Source: an uncultured Aquimarina sp. (GTDB taxonomy: Bacteria > Bacteroidota > Bacteroidia > Flavobacteriales > Flavobacteriaceae). Taken from it: a DNA stretch of 64,000 nucleotides. The stretch lies in assembly GCA_947498935.1 (NCBI GenBank), contig CANMMM010000022.1, positions 20,095 to 84,094 of the forward strand, given 5' to 3'. How positions within the stretch are numbered: position 1 is the first letter of the stretch; each line of letters begins with the position of its first letter. The notes beneath the pieces are model-generated. The model was not told the origin of the DNA. It did not search any database and was given only the letters and a program-made list of their open reading frames with translations. This document shows positions 8,312 through 16,497 of the stretch, one piece after another. Position numbers and translations under genes: made by a program.

Positions 8312-9121
8312 CTACCCGCCTATATCTATCTGCATCATTGCATCTTCTACCTCATGTACCAACTCATCAAAATGAGGTAGGCGTTTAGTAGCCCTAGTTC
8401 TATTAAATGGTAGATCTATAGGAATGTGTTTGACAAAATTAGAAGGAGCGTGTTTCATGATGTAAATATCATCTGCTAGGTACACTGCTTCTTGTATATC
8501 ATGGGTAACAAAAAGAATGGTAGGACTAAACTGTTCCCAGATACCAATCAATAAATCCTGCATCTGCAATCGCGTCTTAATATCCAATGCTCCAAAAGGT
8601 TCGTCCATAAGCAAAATCTCTGGATTAGACATCAGGCTTCGTGCAATGGCTACTCGCTGTAATTGCCCCCCAGAAAGTGTTGGGTACTGCGCATATTTTT
8701 TTTGATGTCCATCTAGCCCTACTAGCTGAATCATCTCCATCGCTTTTTCGTCTCGTTCTTTTTTGGACACTCCCTTAAATCGCAAGCCTAAGCCTACATT
8801 ATCCAATACGGTCATCCAAGGTAAGGATGAGTACTGCTGGAATACCATGCTTACGCGATTTTCTTTGCTTACAGGTTTTCCTTTGACCAACACACTACCT
8901 GTAGTAGGGGTTTGCAAACCTGCTATATAACGCAATAAGGTAGATTTTCCGCAACCAGACATGCCTAGAATAACGGTAAACTGTCCTTGCATGGGCTTAT
9001 CTTCTACCAATAGGTCTAAGTTTTCTATAATATTGGTTTTTCCGCCATCATAGGATTGAGAAATCCCTCGTAACTCTATGACATTAGGTGCTTGGAGATC
9101 ATCTGTAAATTGTAATGCCAT
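8312..9121 (-). CDS. ABC transporter ATP-binding protein, nitrate/taurine type
   Basis: A 269-residue cytoplasmic ATPase. Motifs are complete: Walker A GMSGCGKST (53-61), Q-loop Q95, signature LSGGQ (149-153), Walker B LLMDEPFGALD with D173-E174, and switch H207. Overall it is of the SsuB/TauB/NrtD group. Its ATG follows the permease stop codon with a 1-bp gap, so the two are co-translated. The substrate of this group ranges from sulfonates to nitrate and thiamine precursors and cannot be assigned here, especially given the unusual binding protein and cluster partners. Confidence 0.9.
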   Translation of the reverse strand: MALQFTDDLQAPNVIELRGISQSYDGGKTNIIENLDLLVEDKPMQGQFTVILGMSGCGKSTLLRYIAGLQTPTTGSVLVKGKPVSKENRVSMVFQQYSSLPWMTVLDNVGLGLRFKGVSKKERDEKAMEMIQLVGLDGHQKKYAQYPTLSGGQLQRVAIARSLMSNPEILLMDEPFGALDIKTRLQMQDLLIGIWEQFSPTILFVTHDIQEAVYLADDIYIMKHAPSNFVKHIPIDLPFNRTRATKRLPHFDELVHEVEDAMMQIDIGG

Positions 9122-9122
9122 A

Positions 9123-10091
9123 TTAGTGTTTATTACCTTTATTTATATGTTTATATGGGAACAATAACTTATCCACCATCACGAATAATCGATCTTGCAG
9201 AATACCTATCACTACGATAATGATCAGGATGGCAAATGCTTTATCGATCCTACTCTGTCGCTTGGCTGTCCAGATCAGTTCTCCTATTCCGCCTCCTTTA
9301 TTGAGCATTTCTACGATCGTAATATAGGTCCAAGAAATTGCTGTTAATACTCGAATGTCATCGATCAGCTTAGAAAACACGTATGGCATATATACCGTTC
9401 TAATGGTTTGCCAAGAGGTAGCTCCTAAGGTAAATACGGTATTGAGATATACGTTTTGCACCTCATCAATCCGCTGTATGACTACGGGAATGAGGTATAC
9501 GATGATTCCAAAGGCTAGAAAAGCTACTTTCATATCACTGCCCAATCCTAACCACATGATAAAAATACCTGTAACGGCTGTGAGGGGGATAAAACGATAC
9601 GAATTGATAATCTGACTAAACAGCCCCCTGAATAAAGGCACTAAACCTAATAAAAATCCGATCGGTATCGATACTGCAATGGCGAGTAAATAACCTAGAA
9701 AGTTTAATTTAATCGAATAAAACGTATTGCCTATGACATCGTCTTGACGATTGAGGTCTGGAAATGCTTTGATCACCTTGGTAGGTGAGGGTAATAAAGG
9801 GTATACTTTATTTTTAGTCAGTCCATAGGCTTCTAGTGCTGTGACTTCCATTTTTTCTAACTGATCGTAGTGCGCAATTAATAAGGAGTCACTTTCGTAA
9901 TAGAGGCGTTCTGCGGGTGCTAATTGCTGGGCAGTAATGGTATCATCTTGTGTAATCACTACTGTAGACAATAGCTCTGCCGCTAAAAACCAAACACCGA
10001 TGAGTAAAATCGCACCGACAATGGTCAGTACGATTTTATCCTTGGGTGTTAAACTACCTCTGAGTTCAAAATATTGTTTGACTGCTGCCAT
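9123..10091 (-). CDS. ABC transporter permease, nitrate/taurine type, with extra extracytoplasmic loop
   Basis: A 322-residue inner-membrane protein. TM1 (about 20-41) is followed by an unusual hydrophilic stretch of about 75 residues (43-118) that should face the periplasm. The permease core with five further TM segments follows (about 125-300), with the EAA coupling motif near 221-240. Usual permeases of this group are about 250-280 residues, so the long first loop stands out and may contact the OmpA-fused binding protein. The start overlaps the stop of the binding-protein gene (TAATG). Confidence 0.87.
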   Translation of the reverse strand: MAAVKQYFELRGSLTPKDKIVLTIVGAILLIGVWFLAAELLSTVVITQDDTITAQQLAPAERLYYESDSLLIAHYDQLEKMEVTALEAYGLTKNKVYPLLPSPTKVIKAFPDLNRQDDVIGNTFYSIKLNFLGYLLAIAVSIPIGFLLGLVPLFRGLFSQIINSYRFIPLTAVTGIFIMWLGLGSDMKVAFLAFGIIVYLIPVVIQRIDEVQNVYLNTVFTLGATSWQTIRTVYMPYVFSKLIDDIRVLTAISWTYITIVEMLNKGGGIGELIWTAKRQSRIDKAFAILIIIVVIGILQDRLFVMVDKLLFPYKHINKGNKH

Positions 10092-11644
10092 TAGTCTACT
10101 ACCAATTCGAAATCTGTTCTTCGGTTTTTAGACTTACAAGCCGCATTCTGATTGCGCTCACATCCTGGTACTGGTTTATCGGGGCCATTCCCTAGGATGA
10201 TAAATCTATTGGTAGGCATGTGATGCTGCTGAATAAGGTAGTTGGCTACGGATTGTGCTCTTTTCTTAGATAAGATCACATTAGGTCCTCTAGACCCTAC
10301 ATTATCTGTGTTTCCTTCGATACGAATACGCGCATTAGCAAATGCCTTGGCAATAGGTGTAAACTGTATATCGATCAACTGCTTAGAATTTTCATCTAAT
10401 TGGAACTCTCCTGTTCTAAAACTAATACTTACTTTCTTAGAGGATAACGATTCCTTTTTGGTCAATGCTTCATTGACTGCTGTAAACTGCTTTTGTTGTT
10501 CGGCTTCGTGTGCATTTCCTGCCAGTGCTGTCGTTTTAGATACTAAATCCTTGGTCGATACCAATCTCCAGCTTTTTGCTCCTGCGGTACTATAGCCTAA
10601 GGCATTGTACTTTACTTTCATTTTATTGTACAGGTCTTCTCCTGTTACCCCACTATAGCTAGGGTTTAGTCCAAAAAAGTCTTTATTATCCCCATGCGTG
10701 GCTAAGCGTACATTATTGATTGCATCATAGCAGAAATCTTCTGGTTGTGACAATCCTTCTGCTAGGATTTTTGCTGCTTTTCTCTTATTCGCATCATTAC
10801 TGTTTAATTCAGAAGCTCCGATCATCCACCCTTCGTATAAGTTCTGCAATTGTGCTTTATGCGTTTCTACAAACTCTTTTTTAGCGATAAATACATCGGC
10901 TATGATATGCGTTGCATTTTTGGTACTTTCTAAGACACGAGATCCTGCTACTTTGCTTACACAATCTGCATCATCTGGACTCCATACTACTGCGGCGTCT
11001 ACGGTATTACTCTTAAAGGCGTCTGCGGCATCAATGGCGCTTGGTACTTCTACGATTTGCACGTCTTTTGGTGTCATATCACTGGCTTCTAATAACCAGA
11101 TCAGAAATGAATGTGAAGGCGTCATAGGGGCTACTGCTACTTTTTTGCCGCGTAGGTCACTTACCTTGTTAATCCCTCTGCGCGCTACAATGGCATCTCC
11201 TCCTCTACTCCAATCTGCTTGGAATACTACCTGCGGTTGGTATTGTGCTAGTCCTGCTACTTCGGGAGGAAAGGCATCTATGGTAGCCCACATAAGATCT
11301 ATCGATCCGTTTTTAAAAGCATCTCTAGAAGCATCGAAATCATCGATCACCTCGAAGTTTACTTTAAATCCGTAGTCTTTATAAAATCTAGATTCGGTAT
11401 TGGCTTTAAAACCTTCGTTAAAATATTGTCCTCCGGCATAGCCTCCCCAGGTTACGACTCCTACATTGATCACGTCTTTGTAGCCTTCTTTAGCCGTTGC
11501 TTCTTTTTTATCTAATGCAGTGACTTCTTCTATTTTATCTTGCACTGCTGGTTTTCTGAGTTGGGTGAGTAAATAATATGCCCCTCCGACGAGTAGCAAT
11601 ACAATTAAAATTTTTGAAAATGGTGTTAATCTACCCTTTGCCAT
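10091..11644 (-). CDS. Membrane-anchored ABC solute-binding protein fused to an OmpA domain
   Basis: A 517-residue fusion. Residues 11-27 form a membrane anchor without a lipobox, so it is probably tethered to the inner membrane. Residues about 55-330 are a periplasmic binding protein of the nitrate/taurine type (INVGVVTWGGYAGG, GKKVAVAPMTPSHSF, DAAVVWSPDD). Residues about 405-517 are an OmpA-type peptidoglycan-binding domain (IRIEGNTDNVGSRGPN, LSKKRAQSVANYL, ending NRRTDFELV). Binding protein and permease genes overlap by 1 nt. The architecture would hold the receptor between inner membrane and cell wall, suggesting sensing or wall-linked transport rather than ordinary uptake; that is inference. 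Confidence 0.88.
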   Translation of the reverse strand: MAKGRLTPFSKILIVLLLVGGAYYLLTQLRKPAVQDKIEEVTALDKKEATAKEGYKDVINVGVVTWGGYAGGQYFNEGFKANTESRFYKDYGFKVNFEVIDDFDASRDAFKNGSIDLMWATIDAFPPEVAGLAQYQPQVVFQADWSRGGDAIVARRGINKVSDLRGKKVAVAPMTPSHSFLIWLLEASDMTPKDVQIVEVPSAIDAADAFKSNTVDAAVVWSPDDADCVSKVAGSRVLESTKNATHIIADVFIAKKEFVETHKAQLQNLYEGWMIGASELNSNDANKRKAAKILAEGLSQPEDFCYDAINNVRLATHGDNKDFFGLNPSYSGVTGEDLYNKMKVKYNALGYSTAGAKSWRLVSTKDLVSKTTALAGNAHEAEQQKQFTAVNEALTKKESLSSKKVSISFRTGEFQLDENSKQLIDIQFTPIAKAFANARIRIEGNTDNVGSRGPNVILSKKRAQSVANYLIQQHHMPTNRFIILGNGPDKPVPGCERNQNAACKSKNRRTDFELVVD

Positions 11645-11718
11645 AATGTATTGATTGGTGTTATTTAGTTAGTTACTTTATAATGAGCACTAGGAATGCT
11701 AGTTCCCAGACCAGTTAC

Positions 11719-12732
11719 TTAGTCTTCGAAATTAAATAAGTCTGAGTACTGGTTTTGCTGTGTTTTGGTTCTGGTGATCGGTGCGTCTAAATCTACGCTA
11801 TGCTGATCATGCACTAATAAGTCTTTTTGATTCCCTAGGATGAGTGAAACGCCTTCGTTTTCCCATTTTTCGAGTAATTCGAGTCCTTCTTCTTCGAAGA
11901 TTCCGTTTTGTAAATCAATAGAATCCATAAAATTGGTAGACATTTCCATGAAACGTTCCATTTCGCCTATTTTCATACTTACATCATCGGCGATGGCTTC
12001 TAAGGCTCTGTCGAACATCTCTTTCTTATCATTGTTTCCTGCGATGATATTCATGGCTGATTTCATGGCTGAATGACCTGCGCGTACTGCTTTGCGCTCT
12101 TGCTCTTTGACCATGACTTGATCTTCTATATCTTCTAGCAGTATTTCTGAGTTTTCATACATCTTGATCAGTACGCGGTATAGGATTTCCATTTTTTTAT
12201 AGAGTCCATCTAATTTTAGGTTGGATTCTTGTAGTCTTCCTGCTTTGCGCGATTTGAGGATCATGATTCCCTTTTTATCACGCTCTTTTGCGGCACTGGC
12301 TAGCTTTAGGTTATTATTGATGTTCTTTTTATTGTCTTGGATGATGGCTTGCAAGCGTTTCATCTGCCCTTTGAGTAGGGCAATCTGCTTGTTCATCTTT
12401 TTTAGATTGTCTTTTAGATCCTCTATATAACTTTTGAGTATTCCGATCGGATCGATCTGAATAAACAGTCCTGTTAGCCATCGCATAAAGGACTTATACA
12501 TATAGAAAATGAGATTCCGCATTTTGGGGTCTAGTACGATATATATGAGTGCTCCCAGTACTGCTAAGAGTACTCCTAGATATAGGGTATTCTCTGCTAT
12601 GGTGATTAGAAAAGGAAGTACTTTATACAATCCGTAGAGTCCTCCTGCTCCTAGCAGTCCCATGAATAACATGCCTGTTTTGCCTTCTGGCCGTTTCCAA
12701 AATGATTTGGGGTTTAATGCGTTATTGTCCAT
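11719..12732 (-). CDS. Two-TM coiled-coil protein resembling PspA/Vipp1 (ESCRT-III-like)
   Basis: A 337-residue protein with two TM segments (about 20-45 and 49-67) and an amphipathic stretch (72-92). A long coiled coil (about 97-300) then begins IDPIGILKSYIEDLKDNLKKM, which mirrors the start of the PspA coiled coil. PspA-type proteins form membrane-bound scaffolds that respond to envelope stress; here the soluble N-terminal helix is replaced by two TM spans. The ATG directly abuts the stop of the coiled-coil gene upstream (TAAATG), and the SBP-OmpA gene follows after 74 bp. The PspA relation rests on pattern and length, not on an alignment, so it is moderate. Confidence 0.6.
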   Translation of the reverse strand: MDNNALNPKSFWKRPEGKTGMLFMGLLGAGGLYGLYKVLPFLITIAENTLYLGVLLAVLGALIYIVLDPKMRNLIFYMYKSFMRWLTGLFIQIDPIGILKSYIEDLKDNLKKMNKQIALLKGQMKRLQAIIQDNKKNINNNLKLASAAKERDKKGIMILKSRKAGRLQESNLKLDGLYKKMEILYRVLIKMYENSEILLEDIEDQVMVKEQERKAVRAGHSAMKSAMNIIAGNNDKKEMFDRALEAIADDVSMKIGEMERFMEMSTNFMDSIDLQNGIFEEEGLELLEKWENEGVSLILGNQKDLLVHDQHSVDLDAPITRTKTQQNQYSDLFNFED

Positions 12733-13416
12733 TTATTTTAAATATTTCTGCATTTTTAGTTTGTCTTCTTCTAGTTGGTTTTTTAGATGCTCATACGAAC
12801 TCTTAAAATCATTTTGCGTCTTATTGATCTTTTGGTTGCTTTCCTCTAGTTTGGTTTTTAGCTCTGTGATCTGCGTTTGGTGCTTGGTGATTTCTGCGGT
12901 TAGTTTTTCGATCTGCGCCGATTTTTCTTTGATAATTTCCTGAAACTGGGCTATTTCTCGTTCTCTCCCAGAGACTTTATCATTGAATTGTGTTTTGAAA
13001 GCACCTACAAACTGTTCGTTTTCGGTGTTTAAAATACCTAAATAGAAATCTGTGGTTTTCAATAATTTTTCTAGGGTCACTCCCATGGTCGAGGCGGTAG
13101 CAAAGGCAGAACGGTACTTTGTGGCTTCGTCCATCGGCATTTTTTCTAATGCTTTGAGTGATTTTTTGTATTCTAGGTAATCGAATCCTTCTAGGTTATT
13201 CTTCTCGATGGCCTGCAATAGCTTTTCTACGATTTTAGCATCTACTGCACCTGCTACAGCTGTTGGATCAGTGGTAGGCAATGGTGGTGGTGTAGTGCTA
13301 TCGGCAGTAGGCTGCTGTGGTGCTGTTTTGTTAGCATCCTTAGGTTTTGGGTCAGAAGGTTTTTTATCTTCTTCGGTCTCCTCTACAATAAATAGTGATT
13401 TGAGATTTTTAAGCAT
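12733..13416 (-). CDS. Coiled-coil protein with Pro/Thr-rich linker, unknown function
   Basis: A 227-residue soluble protein. A short N-terminal segment (MLKNLKSLFIVEE) is followed by a disordered linker rich in Pro, Thr and Lys (about 18-55). A compact helical region (about 57-140) and a long coiled coil (about 148-227, heptad-like runs such as IEKLTAEITKHQTQITELK) complete it. There is no signal peptide, so it is probably cytoplasmic, as expected for a partner of the PspA-like coiled coil whose gene begins at the next base. It is the first gene of the tight cluster. Confidence 0.7.
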   Translation of the reverse strand: MLKNLKSLFIVEETEEDKKPSDPKPKDANKTAPQQPTADSTTPPPLPTTDPTAVAGAVDAKIVEKLLQAIEKNNLEGFDYLEYKKSLKALEKMPMDEATKYRSAFATASTMGVTLEKLLKTTDFYLGILNTENEQFVGAFKTQFNDKVSGREREIAQFQEIIKEKSAQIEKLTAEITKHQTQITELKTKLEESNQKINKTQNDFKSSYEHLKNQLEEDKLKMQKYLK

Positions 13417-13532
13417 GATGAATGAATTTAAACAAATTTAACAAAATATTCCTAGTTTACAGTAGTACAGCTTGGTACTATCGAAGGGATGTTGATCAAA
13501 AAGAAATGATTGCTGGTACTGGTACTGAAATT

Positions 13533-13617
13533 GCGTTAGGGATAGCAGCGGCATCCTTTTTTGTTTTCCTAAAAAACAAAAAAGATATAGCGGATAGCCC
13601 GACCCTTGGGGAACGCC
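13533..13617 (-). repeat. Intergenic repeat copy B (poly-T/A core subtype)
   Basis: Reverse orientation: GCGTTAGGGAT at the left, GGAACGCC at the right. It has the CCTTTTTTGTTTTCC...AAAAAACAAAAAAG core shared with copy A. It separates the coiled-coil gene from the five-TM gene, which suggests that the latter may have its own transcript. Confidence 0.85.
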
Positions 13618-13718
13618 AAAAAAAATAGCACTACATCGGATGAGAGATTGAATGATACATAGATTACTACACTTTGTATATGATTAGTAGCTCATATCGC
13701 TAAAATGTTACACTATAA

Positions 13719-14222
13719 TTAGCGAATTATTTTATCCCATGCGATTTTTACTCCTATTAATAGTAGTAAAAAGAACCCGATTAGATACTCAAACTTGCCG
13801 ACAAAGAATACTCCAAAAAACAGGCGCTGTGCTATATATGTGATCACACAGGTGATCCCGATCATGAGTAATAGTCCGGAGAATTTACCGAATCCTGGTA
13901 TGCTAGAGATGGGTACTGTTTTATGAATAATCATGAGCAATATACACATGGCGATAATCGGTACAAAATAGGTGATGAGTTCTAATTGTAGTAGGTTGGT
14001 GCGCTGTAAAAACACACTGTATAGTACTAATAGTACGGCTACTACTCCTGGAATGGCGATCGCATACATTAATCCGCCATAGAGATAGGTGATGGGTGCG
14101 GTAAAGTTGCGACGTTTGATAAATAGTAAGCCTAGTAAACTGATGATTCCTAGAATGACATAGTAACTGATAATGAGATGAGGCTGATCGCTCAACCAAT
14201 GAATAAGGTCTTGAAGTGTCAT
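13719..14222 (-). CDS. Five-TM membrane protein, unknown function
   Basis: A 167-residue, strongly hydrophobic protein with about five TM segments (17-35, 44-68, 80-100, 113-131, 139-160) and a basic C-terminus (WDKIIR). No family is recognised. It lies upstream of the envelope cluster in the same direction, but 300 bp and one repeat element away, so membership in that operon is uncertain. Confidence 0.7.
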   Translation of the reverse strand: MTLQDLIHWLSDQPHLIISYYVILGIISLLGLLFIKRRNFTAPITYLYGGLMYAIAIPGVVAVLLVLYSVFLQRTNLLQLELITYFVPIIAMCILLMIIHKTVPISSIPGFGKFSGLLLMIGITCVITYIAQRLFFGVFFVGKFEYLIGFFLLLLIGVKIAWDKIIR

Positions 14223-14303
14223 ATGCTGATGTGTTTCTTATAAAAATACTAACATTTTGGTTTCTAGAAAGTAATTCTACAGAAATCCAGTCTGATCTAT
14301 AGC

Positions 14304-14348
14304 TAAAAAATGCATTCCCGAATCGGATGTACTGATTCTAAAATGCAT
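14304..14348 (-). terminator. Terminator of the metallophosphoesterase gene
   Basis: On the minus strand two nested stems (TGCATT/AATGCA and GAATC/GATTC) are followed by a run of T (reverse complement of 14305-14310). It begins about 43 bp after the stop codon. Confidence 0.55.
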
Positions 14349-14390
14349 CGTGGGTCGGTTAACAGGTAGCAATGACTTGTATACCTGTAA

Positions 14391-15656
14391 TTAGTTTTTG
14401 AGCACTGTAAGTGTCCCTTGGGCTGTAGCGTTTTTCCAATGTACATAGTACACACCACTAATTAATGTACGTACATTAATTGTATGTATTCCTAGAGGCA
14501 GTGCGGCTATAGTTTGTAGTTTTTTGCCTTCTGTAGTATATAGCTCTAATGCGGTGTTGGGTTCAAAAATATGCACTGTAAACTGATCTTTTATCGGATT
14601 GGTAAGTAGTTTGGGCGCTTGTATTTCTGTAGATATTGATGCTATATGTGGTGCTGGAGCTTTGAGCGGTGTGTGATATGTGATCGCCTTTGCGGTAGGA
14701 GCTTTTGCATAACTGATTTTTTTCTGAAAAGCACGTTGCCATGTCTGATCACATCTACGCAGTCCTATGGTCATTTGCCCGTTTTGTACATGTACTACAA
14801 AATACGACCCCGATTTATTACTATACTGTGTAGCTGGCACATTATATACATCAATACCTCTCCATTTTTTTTGGGCAAACTGATGTGAGTGTCCCCAAAA
14901 AATTCCTGCGATGTTATAATTTTTGATTTGCTGGTAATAATTTTCGCGTTCTTGATCCGACCACCAGCCGCCATTACCCCATGCGTACATACTAAAATGA
15001 TCAAAACCATAATGATGAAAAATCATTACGGGAGTATTGGTATCACCGACAAAGGTTGCTAAATCCCATTGCAAGAACCAAAGGCTGTGGTTGGGCTTAT
15101 TCCATGTATTGTTAAAATTATCTGGATCTCCATACCCTCCTGGGTATAAATTGAGTTGGATAAAATGGATTCCATTCCAGTCCCATGAATAGTGTACTCC
15201 ATCAAATGATAGGGCGGTAAGTCCGATACGACGATTGTTACGCGCTTGGATAGCATCTTTGACCAAGGTGCTTTTTAACGACAGGTCATGATTTCCGTAT
15301 CCTTCGTAGAGTGGATATTTTAGTAATTTCTCTCCTGTTAACCCCCATAAGTCCTCAAATGCACTCCACTCTTGGTTTTCGTTATTTTCTGTGAGATCTC
15401 CTGTAAAAATAACTCCTCGGGGAGTGGTGGTTCGCTCAGAAACACCTGGTAGTTGCTGATAAGCAATCCGGTTCATATCTTCTACGCATTCTTTATTAAC
15501 ACGTAGCACATGATCTGATGGAGTGCCTGTATAGGTGGTTCCATGATGACAGTCTGAGGCTACTAAAAATGTAAGTGTTTCTTGTGCAGAAAGCTGCTGA
15601 TTGGCTAAAAGTAGTACCCCCACTACATACTTTAGCCACATTTGGTTGTTTTTCAT
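14391..15656 (-). CDS. Secreted metallophosphoesterase with T9SS sorting tail
   Basis: A 421-residue calcineurin-like phosphoesterase. A signal peptide (about 1-25, ending LSAQ) is followed by the metal-binding motifs in order: SDCHHG near 33, GDLTEN near 107, GNHD near 140, HHYGFDH near 234 and GHSHQF near 275. The last 75 residues are a T9SS type A domain (LTNPIKDQF...GVYYVHW...LTVLKN). It should be exported to the surface or medium and cleave phosphate esters; the substrate (nucleotide, phospholipid or other) is not shown. It stands alone, with its own terminator at 14304-14348. Confidence 0.9.
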   Translation of the reverse strand: MKNNQMWLKYVVGVLLLANQQLSAQETLTFLVASDCHHGTTYTGTPSDHVLRVNKECVEDMNRIAYQQLPGVSERTTTPRGVIFTGDLTENNENQEWSAFEDLWGLTGEKLLKYPLYEGYGNHDLSLKSTLVKDAIQARNNRRIGLTALSFDGVHYSWDWNGIHFIQLNLYPGGYGDPDNFNNTWNKPNHSLWFLQWDLATFVGDTNTPVMIFHHYGFDHFSMYAWGNGGWWSDQERENYYQQIKNYNIAGIFWGHSHQFAQKKWRGIDVYNVPATQYSNKSGSYFVVHVQNGQMTIGLRRCDQTWQRAFQKKISYAKAPTAKAITYHTPLKAPAPHIASISTEIQAPKLLTNPIKDQFTVHIFEPNTALELYTTEGKKLQTIAALPLGIHTINVRTLISGVYYVHWKNATAQGTLTVLKN

Positions 15657-15834
15657 ATGATTTAATTGATTAGTTGATAGGCTAAAGATACTGGAGCAAC
15701 TTTGCCACTAACGGTACTAATTGTTATGATTTTATAAAATATAGAGGGGGCTGTAGCGACTAAGCTGCTCATTTCTTAATTTTTATATAAAAAAGTTAGC
15801 TCAATTCGCTAAAAAAAATAATCTTTGCATCATA

Positions 15835-15963
15835 ATGGAACCAAATGTCCTACATATCGTTTTTAGTGATCTGCTTAAGCAGCGCGGTACAGCACACATA
15901 TCTTGTGCTAAGTATCATACAACGGACGCTATCGGACTTTGTTTATCCATTACCCATAGATAA
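15835..15963 (+). CDS. Possible 42-residue small protein or expressed leader
   Basis: An ATG at 15835 opens 42 codons (begins MEPNVLHIVFSDLLKQ, ends LSITHR). Just upstream is TAATCTTTGC (15819-15828), close to the -7 consensus, and a strong terminator follows at 15991. The unit of promoter-like box, ORF and terminator supports transcription; whether the peptide or the RNA is the product is open. No family is recognised. Confidence 0.35.
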   Translation: MEPNVLHIVFSDLLKQRGTAHISCAKYHTTDAIGLCLSITHR

Positions 15964-15990
15964 TGAAATGATATAACAAATTATATAGAA

Positions 15991-16024
15991 AGCGTCCGAT
16001 ACAGTATCGGGCGCTTTTTTTTTG
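15991..16024 (+). terminator. Strong Rho-independent terminator
   Basis: AGCGTCCGATAC and GTATCGGGCGCT form a GC-rich stem with one G-T pair, followed by nine T. It lies 27 bp after the 42-codon ORF. Confidence 0.85.
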
Positions 16025-16205
16025 AAGGATTTTAAAAAAACATATTGAATGTATACAGTTTATACTACTTCTAAATACTAAGGCAGGCAATTGATAAACA
16101 ACTAATTGCATACACTCACATCTATCTGTACAACACGGACAGCCTTTCTACCCCCTAAACCCAACGCAACTACCTGATTTTCAGTAAAATAAATTTAAAA
16201 AACAC

Positions 16206-16235
16206 TTGTGAGTTTCTAAAAAAGTAAGATATTTG
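16206..16235 (+). promoter_or_regulatory. Promoter of the second short transcription unit
   Basis: TTG at 16206-16208, a 19-bp spacer and GATATTTG at 16228-16235, one mismatch from TAnnTTTG. Transcription would start near 16240, some 50 bp before the small ORF. Confidence 0.5.
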
Positions 16236-16293
16236 CACCGTAATTGAGTTGGTAATCAACGCAGTACTATTAATAACATTAAAAAACGAAAAA

Positions 16294-16407
16294 ATGATAT
16301 TCGATAACTTAAAACATAGCTTACATAGAGAAGAGTCTATAAAGTCTTGCTATGATTTTTACACAATTGGTGTCTCTTATATAAAAGAACTCCCTATACA
16401 AGAATGA
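16294..16407 (+). CDS. Possible 37-residue small protein
   Basis: ATG at 16294, TGA at 16405; begins MIFDNLKHSLHREESIK and ends KELPIQE. It is preceded by an A-rich region (aaaaaacgaaaaa) typical of Bacteroidota translation starts and by a near-consensus promoter, and followed by a strong terminator at 16431. No homologue is recognised; a small regulatory RNA is the alternative. Confidence 0.4.
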   Translation: MIFDNLKHSLHREESIKSCYDFYTIGVSYIKELPIQE

Positions 16408-16430
16408 CGTATATAGTTCATACAGATATA

Positions 16431-16463
16431 AAAAAAGGCACCTAAGTTAGGTGCCTTTTTTTA
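16431..16463 (+). terminator. Strong Rho-independent terminator
   Basis: GGCACCTA/TAGGTGCC stem with a 3-nt loop, flanked by an A run and a T run; it works in either direction but fits the small ORF at 16294. Confidence 0.88.
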
Positions 16464-16497
16464 TATCCGTTCATTGACATATTATCCCACTAACACA

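Noticed and set aside
8178..8375. 65-codon plus-strand reading frame
   Set aside because: Overlaps the end of the ABC ATPase gene on the other strand and has no protein-like features; the gap holds only weak inverted repeats.
11719..12732. Microtubule-binding or cytoskeletal role for the coiled-coil protein
   Set aside because: Such names arise from chance similarity of long coiled coils; two TM spans and the ABC/AAA+ neighbours fit an envelope role better.
13422..13628. 68-codon plus-strand reading frame upstream of the coiled-coil gene
   Set aside because: More than a third of it is the repeat element (copy B) read through, and the rest lies on the promoter side of the minus-strand gene.
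13921..14199. 92-codon minus-strand reading frame in a second frame of the five-TM gene
   Set aside because: The overlapping frame has a proper membrane-protein pattern; this one is Ser/His/Arg-rich shadow sequence.
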